A program made the translations under genes and the position numbers. The notes beneath the pieces were generated by a model. It searched no databases. It had not been told where the DNA came from and saw nothing but the letters and a program-made list of their open reading frames with translations. From the NCBI RefSeq assembly GCF_018531465.1, contig NZ_JAHDTF010000010.1, positions 186,001 through 250,000 of the forward strand: a stretch of DNA of 64,000 bases, written 5' to 3'. Every line of letters begins with the position of its first letter. Position 1 is the stretch's first letter. This DNA comes from Sphaerisporangium fuscum. GTDB lineage: Bacteria; Actinomycetota; Actinomycetes; Streptosporangiales; Streptosporangiaceae. Of the stretch, positions 1-8,234 are shown in pieces.

Positions 1-14
1 CCGTCGTACGGCGG

Positions 15-82
15 GTGCCGGTGGGCCCTCGCCGAGGGGTGCGGGTGGGCTCTGGCGGAGGGGGGCGGGTATTGCCCGAGGG
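15..82. repeat. G-rich degenerate tandem repeat, 24-base period
   Basis: Two adjacent 24-base units (15-38 and 39-62) differ at four positions, and a shorter third copy runs to about 82. All are G-rich on the plus strand and each ends in GAGGG. It lies upstream of the promoter of the first operon. It may be the end of an upstream gene's 3' region or a slippage-prone spacer; no function is evident. Confidence 0.5.
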
Positions 83-144
83 GCGGGTCGTCTGATGGTC
101 TAGAGGTGGTAAGGGCGCGCTCTCGTTGTCGTCTGGTGACAATA

Positions 145-192
145 AATGTCCATGTCCTATTATGTGGCGACATTGAGAGGAATGTCCTAATT
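145..192. promoter_or_regulatory. AT-rich promoter/operator region of the hydantoinase operon
   Basis: This short AT-rich stretch in a very GC-rich context carries AATGTC (145-150) and its inverted copy GACATT (169-174), plus repeated ATGTCC words (146, 152, 182). The ribosome-binding-like GAGAGGAA (175-182) follows. The arrangement fits a promoter with a dimeric repressor or activator site. The regulator could be the PucR-type protein encoded inside the operon, but that is inference. Confidence 0.45.
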
Positions 193-1309
193 GCATCATG
201 CTCTCGCCATGCAGGCAGCCATAACCCTGGACGACGTCGCGCCGCTCGCGCGCGGCTGCGCGGTGCTGGGCACCGGGGGCGGCGGGGATGTCCGGTCAGG
301 GGCGCTGGCGGCCGCCCGCGCCATCCGGGAGCACGGCGAGGTCCCTCTCGTCACCCTGGCGGACCTCGACGACGACGCCCTCGTGGTCCCGCTCTCCGGC
401 ATCGGAGCCCCCACCGTCAGCCACGAGATGATCCACGCCGAGGCCGAACCGGACCGTGTCCGCGACGAGATCGAGCGGATCTTCGGCCGTCCGCCCGCCG
501 CGGTGATGTCGTCGGAGATCGGCGGGGCGAACGGCGTCGCCCCCGTCGCCTGGGCCGCGCGCCTCGGGGTGCCGCTGCTGGACGCTGACGGCATGGGGCG
601 GGCCTTCCCCGAGGTCCAGATGGTGTCGATGTACGTCGCCGGACTCCCCGCCAACCTCGTGATCATGACGGACGTCGCCGGCAACGTCGTCACCATCCGC
701 CCCGTCGACGGCCTGTGGGCCGAGCAGATCGCCCGCGCCGTCTGCGTCGCCGCCGGGTCCAGCGCGCTGATGGCCGACTACGTGCTGACGGCCCGGGAGG
801 CCAGGGGAGCGGTCATCGAGCGCACCGTGACCCGCGCCATCGCCGTCGGCCGGGCCACCGAGGACGCCGCCGACCCCCTCGCCGCCCTCACCGAGACCCT
901 GGCCGCCGAGCGGCTGGTCGGCGGCAAGGTCACCGACGTCGCCCGGCGCACCGAGGGCGGCTTCGTCCGCGGGACCGTCACCGTCGAGGGCGTCGGCGAC
1001 GACAAGGGCCGCACGGTCACCCTCGAGATCCAGAACGAGAACCTGGTGGCCCTGGAGGACGGCCGGGTGCTCGCCATGGTCCCGGACCTGATCACCGTCG
1101 TCGACACCCAGGCCGCCACCGCCGTCCAGACCGAGGCGCTGCGGTACGGCCAGCGCGTCAGCGTCCTGGCCTGGCCCTGCGACCCGCTGTGGCGCACGCC
1201 CATGGGGCTGCGCACGGCCGGCCCCCGGGCGTTCGGCTACGACCTCGACTACGTCCCCGTCGAGGAGATCACGCGAGGCCGCCGAGGCGGAGAGGAGGCG
1301 GCCCGATGA
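191..1309 (+). CDS. DUF917 family protein (hydantoinase-associated)
   Basis: This 372-residue protein belongs to the DUF917 family (S-methyl-thiohydantoin desulfurase-like). It has the family's Gly-rich N-terminal stretch (GTGGGGDV) and its length is normal. DUF917 proteins are usually encoded beside hydantoinase/oxoprolinase genes, as here: the next gene overlaps its stop codon by four bases (ATGA). The TTG at 191 sits 8 bases after GAGAGGAA, so I take it as the start; ATG at 209 (MQAAITLDD) is the alternative. The biochemical role of DUF917 is poorly defined. It probably takes part in processing a hydantoin-like or thiohydantoin-like substrate brought in by the downstream ABC importer. Confidence 0.85.
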   Translation: MHHALAMQAAITLDDVAPLARGCAVLGTGGGGDVRSGALAAARAIREHGEVPLVTLADLDDDALVVPLSGIGAPTVSHEMIHAEAEPDRVRDEIERIFGRPPAAVMSSEIGGANGVAPVAWAARLGVPLLDADGMGRAFPEVQMVSMYVAGLPANLVIMTDVAGNVVTIRPVDGLWAEQIARAVCVAAGSSALMADYVLTAREARGAVIERTVTRAIAVGRATEDAADPLAALTETLAAERLVGGKVTDVARRTEGGFVRGTVTVEGVGDDKGRTVTLEIQNENLVALEDGRVLAMVPDLITVVDTQAATAVQTEALRYGQRVSVLAWPCDPLWRTPMGLRTAGPRAFGYDLDYVPVEEITRGRRGGEEAAR

Positions 1310-2835
1310 GCCTGCGGATCGGCATCGACGTCGGCGGCACCAACACCGACGCCGTCGTCCTGGACTCCTCCGACCGCATCGTGGCGCGCGCCAAGCGGCC
1401 CACCAGCCAGGACGTCACCGGCGGCCTGCGCGCCGCCCTCGCCGCCGTGCTGGACGAGCTCGGCCACCGCGCCGGCGAGGTCACGCGCGTGATGCTCGGC
1501 ACCACCCACGCCACCAACGCCATCCTGGAGCGCCGCTCGCTCGGCAGGGTCGCGATCGTCCGCCTCGGCGCCCCCGCGACCACCTCCATCCCGCCCCTGG
1601 AGGACTGGCCCGCCGACCTGCGCGAGACCGTGGCCGCGGGCGCCGCGATCGTCCGGGGCGGCCACTACGTCGACGGCCGCCCCATCGCCCCGCTCGACGC
1701 CGGCGAGGTCGGGCGCTTCTTGAGCCGCACCCGCGAGGCCGGTCCCGTCGAGGCCGTCGCGATCACCGGCGTGTTCAGCCCGGCGAGCGCCGACCAGGAG
1801 CGCCAGGTCGCCGAGATCGTCCGCGCCGAGCTCGGCACGGACGTCGCGATCAGCCTCAGCCACGAGATCGGCTCACTCGGGCTGCTCGAACGCGAGAACG
1901 CCACGGTGCTCAACGCGGCCCTGTACGGCGTCGCCGCCGACGTCACCGGAGCGCTGCGCCAGGCCCTGGACGAGCGCGGCCTGACGGTGGAGACGTTCTT
2001 CGCCCAGAACGACGGCACGCTGATGGCCGTCGACTACGCCGCCCGCTACCCGGTGCTCACGATCGGGTCCGGGCCCGCCAACTCGCTGCGCGGCGCCGCC
2101 TTCCTGTCGGGGGTCGGCGACGCGATCGTCGCCGACGTGGGCGGCACCTCCACCGACCTCGGCGTGCTGACCGGCGGGTTCCCGCGCGAGTCGGCCGCCG
2201 CCGTGAAGATCGGCGGGGTCACCACCAACTTCCGGATGCCCGACATCCTGTCGGTCGCCCTCGGCGGCGGCACCGTCATCGGCGAGGGTCTCGGCCCCCG
2301 CTCGGTCGGCTACCGCATCGCCCAGGAGGCCCTGGCCTTCGGCGGATCGACCCCCACCATGACCGACGCGGCCGTGGCCGCCGGCCGGGGCACGGTGGGC
2401 ACCCACCCCGTCGCCGCCGGCGAGCGGCTCGCTCGAGCCCTGCGCCTGGCCGACGAGATGGTGGTCGACGCGGTCGACCGGATCGCCCTGGGCAAGGCCG
2501 ACCGGCCGCTGATCGCCGTGGGCGGCGGCGCGTTCATCCTGCCCGACGCGGTACCGGGCGTGAGCAAGGTGATCCGCCCCGCGGACGCGGCCGTGGCCAA
2601 CGCCGTCGGCGCGGCCATCGCGCTGGCCAGCGGGCGCTTCGAGACGATCGCCCCCGCCGGTGCGGGACGGGCGGCAGCGGTCGAGCGCGCCAAGGAGGAG
2701 GCCGCCGCGCGGGCCGTCGCGGCGGGGGCCGACGCCGGGCGGGTCGAGATCGTCGAGCTCACCGAGGTCCCGCTCAGCTACCTCCCCGAGCCGGCCGTGC
2801 GCGTCCACGTCAAGGCCGCCGGACCCCTGACCTGA
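1306..2835 (+). CDS. hydantoinase/oxoprolinase family protein, short A-type
   Basis: The 509-residue protein opens with the ASKHA-type phosphate motif GIDVGGTNTDAVVLD and carries the hydantoinase-A signature TTHATNAILERR (about residues 66-77) and a second GGTSTDLG motif near residue 280. The family couples ATP hydrolysis to opening of cyclic amides such as hydantoins or 5-oxoproline. It is shorter than the 678-residue HyuA encoded at 9703 and has no B subunit directly behind it. It is instead coupled to DUF917 by an ATGA overlap, a common pairing. The substrate cannot be read from the sequence. Confidence 0.88.
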   Translation: MSLRIGIDVGGTNTDAVVLDSSDRIVARAKRPTSQDVTGGLRAALAAVLDELGHRAGEVTRVMLGTTHATNAILERRSLGRVAIVRLGAPATTSIPPLEDWPADLRETVAAGAAIVRGGHYVDGRPIAPLDAGEVGRFLSRTREAGPVEAVAITGVFSPASADQERQVAEIVRAELGTDVAISLSHEIGSLGLLERENATVLNAALYGVAADVTGALRQALDERGLTVETFFAQNDGTLMAVDYAARYPVLTIGSGPANSLRGAAFLSGVGDAIVADVGGTSTDLGVLTGGFPRESAAAVKIGGVTTNFRMPDILSVALGGGTVIGEGLGPRSVGYRIAQEALAFGGSTPTMTDAAVAAGRGTVGTHPVAAGERLARALRLADEMVVDAVDRIALGKADRPLIAVGGGAFILPDAVPGVSKVIRPADAAVANAVGAAIALASGRFETIAPAGAGRAAAVERAKEEAAARAVAAGADAGRVEIVELTEVPLSYLPEPAVRVHVKAAGPLT

Positions 2836-2848
2836 CAGAAAGGACCTC

Positions 2849-4471
2849 ATGATGCGCTGGCACAAGGGCCTGCCCGCCGTCGCGGCCGCGGGCTCGCTGG
2901 CCCTGGCCGCCGCGGCGTGCGGAGGCGGCCAGGTACGGGGCGCCCAGGGCACCCCGCAGGCCGGAACCGGATCCACCGCCGGGACGCCGAACGCGACCTT
3001 CGTGTACGTGCCCAACCTGGACGTCGTCACCGACTGGGACCCCGCGAGCTCGTACTCCAACGAGATCATCGCCATGGAGAACATCTACGAGTCGCTGACC
3101 AGGTACGACCCGCAGGCCAAGAAGGCCGAGCCCCGCCTGGCCACCTCCTGGAAGTCCTCCGCCGATGGCCGGACCTGGACGTTCACGCTCCGCTCGGGAG
3201 CGAAGTTCCACACCGGGAAGCCGGTGGACGCCGCCGCCGTCAAGGCGTCGGTCGAGCGCACCAAGAAGGAGGGCGGCGGCGCCGCCTACATCTGGGACGC
3301 GGTGGAGTCGGTCAAGGCCGAGAATCCCGCCACCGTGGTCTTCACCCTGAAGTACGCCGCCCCGCTCGACCTGATCGCCTCCTCCGACTACGGCTCCTAC
3401 GTCTACGACACCACCGCCGCGAGCGACCTGAAGAAGTGGTTCGGCGAGGGGCACGACGCCGGATCCGGCCCCTACACCATCGACAACTGGCAGAAGGGCA
3501 GGGAGACCGAGCTGACCCTGAAGGCCTTCGACGGCTACTGGGGCGGCTGGTCGGGCTCCCACTACAAGCGGATCGAGTACCGCGTCACCCCGGAGACCAC
3601 CACCGCCTGGCAGTTGCTGCAGCGCGGCGAGGTGAGCTTCGTCCAGCGGCTGAACCCGCAGTTGTTCGCCCAGGCCCAGAGCCAGGGCGCGCAGACCTCC
3701 CAGACGCCGTCCTTCCAGAACCTGCTCGCGCTGTTCAACACCGCGAGCGGCCCGTTGAAGGACGTGCGGCTGCGCAAGGCCGTCCAGAAGGCGATCGACT
3801 ACGACGGCCTGGTGGCGGCGATCAAGGGCTCCGGTGTCAAGGCGAGCGGCCTGGTGCCCGAGGGCCTGCTCGGCCACGTCGCCGGGCGCGAGCCCGCGCA
3901 GGACCTCTCCGGGGCGCAGGCGCTGCTGAAGGAGGCCGGGTACGGGCCGGGTGGCAAGGAGCTCACGCTCACCATGACCTACGCCCAGGGCGACGGCGAC
4001 CAGCAGCTGTTCGCCACCCTCCTCGGATCGGCCCTCAGCAAGCTGAACGTCAGGCTGGATGCCAAGCCGCTGCAGTGGAACACCCAGTGGGACCAGGGCA
4101 AGTCGCCCGACCCGGCCAAGCGCCAGGACATCTTCGTCATGTACTGGTACCCGGACTACGCCGACGCCTACTCGTGGTTCCTCAACGTCTTCCGCAGCTC
4201 CGACAAGCCGTCGTTCAACCTGTCGTACCTGAAGGACGCCGGCGTCGACGCCGAGATCGACAAGCTGCCGGCGCTGACCGCCACCGACCGGGCGGCGGCC
4301 GAGAAGGCCTACGCGGACCTGCAGACCAAGATCATCGATGACCAGGCCGCCGTGGCGGTGCTCTTCACCCAGAACTACCAGCGCGCCTTCGCCAAGGGCG
4401 TGCAGGACTACACCGACAACCCCGCCTACCCCAACGTCGTGTTCGTCTACGACCTGAAGCCGGGCGCGTAA
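2849..4471 (+). CDS. ABC transporter substrate-binding lipoprotein (SBP family 5)
   Basis: A 540-residue extracytoplasmic binding protein of the dipeptide/oligopeptide/nickel type (SBP_bac_5). Residues 1-24 form a lipoprotein signal ending in AAAAC with Cys24 as the predicted lipidation site. The core has the family landmarks YESLTRYDP and DGRTWTFTLRSGAKFHTGKPV. The start is supported by AGAAAGGA (2837-2843), six bases before ATG. Two permeases and two ATPases follow at once, so this is the capture component of a complete importer. Within a hydantoinase operon it probably binds a small cyclic amide or modified peptide rather than bulk peptides. Confidence 0.92.
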   Translation: MMRWHKGLPAVAAAGSLALAAAACGGGQVRGAQGTPQAGTGSTAGTPNATFVYVPNLDVVTDWDPASSYSNEIIAMENIYESLTRYDPQAKKAEPRLATSWKSSADGRTWTFTLRSGAKFHTGKPVDAAAVKASVERTKKEGGGAAYIWDAVESVKAENPATVVFTLKYAAPLDLIASSDYGSYVYDTTAASDLKKWFGEGHDAGSGPYTIDNWQKGRETELTLKAFDGYWGGWSGSHYKRIEYRVTPETTTAWQLLQRGEVSFVQRLNPQLFAQAQSQGAQTSQTPSFQNLLALFNTASGPLKDVRLRKAVQKAIDYDGLVAAIKGSGVKASGLVPEGLLGHVAGREPAQDLSGAQALLKEAGYGPGGKELTLTMTYAQGDGDQQLFATLLGSALSKLNVRLDAKPLQWNTQWDQGKSPDPAKRQDIFVMYWYPDYADAYSWFLNVFRSSDKPSFNLSYLKDAGVDAEIDKLPALTATDRAAAEKAYADLQTKIIDDQAAVAVLFTQNYQRAFAKGVQDYTDNPAYPNVVFVYDLKPGA

Positions 4472-4474
4472 CGG

Positions 4475-5491
4475 GTGGTCGGCTACCTCGCCCGCCGTCT
4501 CGGCCAGGCCGCGCTGGTCGTGGCCGGAGTGATCGTGCTCACCTTCGCGGTGACCCGGCTGGTGCCCGGCGACCCGGCCGTGGCCTACGCCGGGCCCAAG
4601 GCCGGCGCGTCGGAGCTGGCCGCCGCCCGCGCGCGGTTCGGCCTGGACGACCCGGCGCCGGTCCAGCTGTGGAACTACGCCCGCGACCTGTTCGCGGGCG
4701 ACTGGGGCACCAGCCTGCACACCCGGCAGCCGGTGGCCCGGGACCTCGCCACGGCCTTCCCCGCCTCGATCGAGCTGGTGGGCGCGGCCCTGATCATCGC
4801 GGTGCTGGTGGGCGTCCCGCTCGGCGGGCTGGCCGCCCGGTACCGTGGCCGGCTGCCCGACCTGTCGGCGCGGGTGTCGTCGATGCTGGCGGTGTCGGTA
4901 CCGGTGTTCTGGCTCGCGCTCGCCATGCAGACCGTGTTCGCCAGCAACCTCGGCTGGTTCCCGGTGGCGGGGGAGTACGACAACTCCCTCGACACCACCA
5001 GCCCGCTGCACGTCTACACCAACATCACCGCCGTGGACGCGGCGATCACCGGCAACTGGCCGATCCTCACCAGCACCCTGTCCCACCTGGTGCTGCCCGC
5101 GCTCGTCGTCGCCGCCTACCCGGCCGGGCTGATCGCCCAGATGACCCGCGCGGCGCTCATCGAGGAGGCGGGCCACGACCACACCCGGCTGGCGCGGGCG
5201 CTGGGGTTCGGCGAGACGGCCGTGCTGACCCGCTTCGCCCTGCGTCCCGCGCTCAACCCGGTGCTGTCGCTGATCGCGCTGGTGTTCGCCTACGCCGTCG
5301 TCAACGGCTTCCTTGTGGAGGCGGTGTTCAACTGGCCTGGCCTCGGCCGCTACGCCGCCGACTCCATCAGGTCCCTGGACACCCCGGCCATCGCCGGAGT
5401 CACCCTCCTGGTGGCCCTGCTGTACGTCGTCGCCAACCTGGTCGTCGACCTGCTGCAGGGCGTCGTCGACCCGAGAGCGAGGACCAGATGA
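4475..5491 (+). CDS. ABC transporter permease, DppB type
   Basis: This 338-residue protein has about six hydrophobic helices, starting with a helix at residues 10-30, and the typical DppB N-terminus (GYLARRLGQAALVVAGVIVLT). The EAA-like cytoplasmic loop that contacts the ATPases is present near residues 225-250 (DHTRLARALGFGE). It starts at GTG, 3 bases after the binding-protein stop, so it is probably translationally coupled. It forms the membrane channel together with the permease encoded at 5565. Confidence 0.92.
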   Translation: MVGYLARRLGQAALVVAGVIVLTFAVTRLVPGDPAVAYAGPKAGASELAAARARFGLDDPAPVQLWNYARDLFAGDWGTSLHTRQPVARDLATAFPASIELVGAALIIAVLVGVPLGGLAARYRGRLPDLSARVSSMLAVSVPVFWLALAMQTVFASNLGWFPVAGEYDNSLDTTSPLHVYTNITAVDAAITGNWPILTSTLSHLVLPALVVAAYPAGLIAQMTRAALIEEAGHDHTRLARALGFGETAVLTRFALRPALNPVLSLIALVFAYAVVNGFLVEAVFNWPGLGRYAADSIRSLDTPAIAGVTLLVALLYVVANLVVDLLQGVVDPRARTR

Positions 5492-5564
5492 GCCGCCGTC
5501 CGTCCGGCACCCACGGCGAGTGCCCGGCGCCCCGCCACCCGGCGGGCGCCCGCGGGAGGGCGTC

Positions 5565-6437
5565 ATGACGGCGGTCGCGCTGCGCCGCACCCCGCTGCGC
5601 AGGCTGGGGGACCTCGCCCGTGCCGACGTCCTGGCCGCCGCGGGGCTGGTGATCCTGCTGCTGATCGTGCTGGCCGCCCTGCTGGCGCCCTGGATCGCCC
5701 CCTATCCCGACGACGGCGGCGCCGCCACGCACCCCGCCGACGCGCTGCTGCCCCCGGGCGCCGCCCACTGGTTCGGCACCGACCAGGTGGGGCGTGACGT
5801 GCTCAGCAGGGTGCTGTACGGCGCCCGCACCTCGCTGTTCATCGCCGTGGCCGTGCTCGCCGTCGCCGCCGTCGTCGGGGTCGCCCTCGGCGTGGTGGCC
5901 GGCTACGCGGGCGGCTGGGTCCGCGATGTGATCATGCGGGTCACCGACGTGTTCCTCGCCTTCCCCGCGCTGCTGCTGTCGCTGGCCCTGGCCGTGGTGC
6001 TCCAGCCGTCCGTGACCACCGTCATCGTGGCCATCGCGGTCACCTGGTGGCCCTGGTACGCCCGTCTCACCGCCTCCGTCGCCGCCTCGGTGGCGGGACG
6101 CGGCTACATCGACGCCGCCCGCTGCCTCGGCGTGCCCGCGCCACTGATCGTGGTGCGGCACGTGCTGCCCAACTCGCTCACCCCCGTGCTGGTACAGCTG
6201 TCCCTCGACGGCGGCGGGGTCATCCTCACGGCGGCCGCGCTGTCGTACCTCGGCCTCGGCGCCCACGAGCCGACCGCCGAGTGGGGCCTGATGGTCGAGC
6301 AGGGGCAGACGCTGTTCACCACCGACTGGTGGGTGGTCACCTTCCCCGGCCTCGCGATCCTGGTGACCGCGTTCGCCTTCAACGTGCTCGGCGAGGGACT
6401 GCGCGCCGCGCTCGACCCGCACAGGCGGCCCCGATGA
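5565..6437 (+). CDS. ABC transporter permease, DppC type
   Basis: A 290-residue permease with the DppC landmarks HWFGTDQVGRDVLSRVLYGA after the first helix, then further membrane helices and an EAA-like loop (YIDAARCLGVPAPLIVVRHV). ATG 5565 is chosen because GGGAGG (5554-5559) lies five bases upstream and the protein then begins just before helix 1. Upstream in-frame codons would add an Arg/Pro-rich extension that is only the shadow of the preceding gene. It pairs with the DppB-type permease and overlaps the first ATPase gene by ATGA. Confidence 0.92.
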   Translation: MTAVALRRTPLRRLGDLARADVLAAAGLVILLLIVLAALLAPWIAPYPDDGGAATHPADALLPPGAAHWFGTDQVGRDVLSRVLYGARTSLFIAVAVLAVAAVVGVALGVVAGYAGGWVRDVIMRVTDVFLAFPALLLSLALAVVLQPSVTTVIVAIAVTWWPWYARLTASVAASVAGRGYIDAARCLGVPAPLIVVRHVLPNSLTPVLVQLSLDGGGVILTAAALSYLGLGAHEPTAEWGLMVEQGQTLFTTDWWVVTFPGLAILVTAFAFNVLGEGLRAALDPHRRPR

Positions 6438-7204
6438 CACTGATCAAGGTACGTGACCTGGTCGTCCGCGTCGGCGACCGGGTGATCTCCAGCGTCCCCG
6501 CCCTGGACGTCGATCCCGGACGGTGCGTCGCCATCGTGGGGGAGAGCGGATCGGGCAAGACCACGGCCCTGATGGCGACCCTCGGCCTGCTCGACGGGGC
6601 CCACGTCACCGGCGAGGTCGAGGTCTGCGGCACGAACGTGATCGGCGCGCCCGAGAGGCTGCTGCGCGAGATCCGCGGCGCGCGGGTCGCCCTGGTCATG
6701 CAGTCGCCCAGGGCCGCGCTCACCCCGACGATGCGCCTGGGCACCCTCATGCGGCGCGCCCTGGCCCGCCACGGCGTCAAGGGCGAGCAGGCCGCGCGGC
6801 GGGCCGAGGAGGCCGTCGCCGCCGTGCTCCTCGATCCCGGCATCCTGCGCAGGTACCCGCACGAGGTGTCCGGCGGCCAGGCCCAGCGGTTCGCGATCGC
6901 GCTGGCCATCGCCCTCGGAGCCGACGTGATCGTCGCCGACGAGCCCACCAGCGCGCTGGACGTCACCGTGCAGGCGGAGGTGGTCGGCGTGCTGCGCCGC
7001 CTGCGCGACCAGCGCGATCTGGCGGTCCTGCTCGTCTCCCACGACCTGGCCCTGGTGTCCGCCATCGCCGACCACGTGCTCGTCATGCGCGACGGCGCCG
7101 TGGTCGAGTCCGGGCCGGCGGCCGAGGTGTTCGCCCGCCCCTCCGCCCCGTACACCCGCGAGCTGATCGCCGCGGTCCCCGAACTCCCGGAGGCCGGCCT
7201 GTGA
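6434..7204 (+). CDS. ABC transporter ATP-binding protein, DppD type
   Basis: A 256-residue ATPase with Walker A GESGSGKTT near residues 36-44, the Q-loop (VMQSP), signature VSGGQAQR, Walker B VIVADEPTSALD and H-loop SHD. It is shorter than typical DppD proteins (about 320 residues) because the C-terminal oligopeptide-transporter extension with its Cys-rich cluster is missing. The start overlaps the permease stop (ATGA). With the ATPase at 7242 it forms the heterodimeric motor of the importer. Confidence 0.92.
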   Translation: MTLIKVRDLVVRVGDRVISSVPALDVDPGRCVAIVGESGSGKTTALMATLGLLDGAHVTGEVEVCGTNVIGAPERLLREIRGARVALVMQSPRAALTPTMRLGTLMRRALARHGVKGEQAARRAEEAVAAVLLDPGILRRYPHEVSGGQAQRFAIALAIALGADVIVADEPTSALDVTVQAEVVGVLRRLRDQRDLAVLLVSHDLALVSAIADHVLVMRDGAVVESGPAAEVFARPSAPYTRELIAAVPELPEAGL

Positions 7205-7241
7205 CCGGCCCCCTGCCGAGTGAGCTCCTGGAGGCCGTCCC

Positions 7242-8234
7242 ATGACCCCGGACCCCGCCGAGACCCGCCCCGGACCGGCGGACCTCGAGGCCACGCCCGT
7301 GCCCCTGCTCGCCGCCGAGGACGTCACCCTCGCCTACGGGCGCGTCCCCGTCGTGCACGGCGTCGGCCTCGCCGTCGAGGAGGGCGGCGTGGGGCTGGTC
7401 GGCGAGAGCGGCTCGGGCAAGACCACCCTCGCCCGCGCCCTGCTCGGCCTGCTGCGGCCCCGCTCCGGCAAAATCCTGTACGGCTCGCGGGACCTCGCCG
7501 CCATGGGCCGCCGCGACACGGCGCGGTTCCGGGCCGCCGTCCAGCCGGTGTTCCAGGACGGCAGCGAGGCGCTCGACCCGCGCATGCGCGTCGGGTCGTC
7601 CATCGGCGAGGCGCTGACCGCCCACCACCGCCTCGGCCGCGCCGCCCGCGCCGAGCGGGTGGCCGAGCTCCTGACGGACGTCGGCCTCGACCCCGCGCTG
7701 GCCGCCCGCAGGCCGCACCAGATCTCCGGAGGGCAGCGCCAGCGCGCCGCCATCGCCCGCGCCCTCGCCGTGGACCCCCGGCTGCTGGTGCTGGACGAGC
7801 CCACCAGCGCGCTGGACGTCACCGTGCAGGCCCGCATCCTCGACCTGCTCGACGCGCTGCGCGACGGGCGAGGCCTCACCTACCTGCTGATCACCCACAA
7901 CCTGGCCGTGGTGGACCGGCTCTGCCGCACCTCCCACGTGCTGTTCGCCGGGCGGGTGGTGGAGTGCGGCCCCACGCGCGAGCTGCTCACCCGTCCCGCC
8001 CACCCCTACACGATGGCGCTGCGCGACGCCGTGCCCGCGATCGGCGGCGCACCGCCGCGGGCCACCGGGCGCACCGAGGCGGCCCCCGCCGCCGACGGCT
8101 GCCCGTTCCGGCTGCGCTGCCCGCTGGCCGTGGACGAGTGCCGCACCCGTGCCCCGGAGCTGCGGCCGCTGGACGGACGCCGGGTGGCGTGCCACCGCGC
8201 CGAGGAGGTCCTCTCGGGTGCTGCACGTCGGTGA
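7242..8234 (+). CDS. ABC transporter ATP-binding protein, DppF type
   Basis: A 330-residue ATPase with Walker A GESGSGKTT (about residues 54-62), signature ISGGQRQR, Walker B LLVLDEPTSALD and H-loop THN. Unlike its partner it keeps the C-terminal oligopeptide-transporter extension, visible as CPFRLRCPLAVDEC with further Cys residues; such clusters can bind an iron-sulfur cluster in some relatives. It is the second motor subunit. The PucR-type gene begins inside its 3' end, which supports a single transcript through the regulator. Confidence 0.92.
   Translation: MTPDPAETRPGPADLEATPVPLLAAEDVTLAYGRVPVVHGVGLAVEEGGVGLVGESGSGKTTLARALLGLLRPRSGKILYGSRDLAAMGRRDTARFRAAVQPVFQDGSEALDPRMRVGSSIGEALTAHHRLGRAARAERVAELLTDVGLDPALAARRPHQISGGQRQRAAIARALAVDPRLLVLDEPTSALDVTVQARILDLLDALRDGRGLTYLLITHNLAVVDRLCRTSHVLFAGRVVECGPTRELLTRPAHPYTMALRDAVPAIGGAPPRATGRTEAAPAADGCPFRLRCPLAVDECRTRAPELRPLDGRRVACHRAEEVLSGAARR

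Noticed and set aside
2810..5590. 926-codon minus-strand open frame opposite the transporter genes
   Set aside because: Its translation is Gly/Arg/Val/Asp repeats with no family resemblance; the plus strand encodes a lipoprotein and permease with clear motifs.
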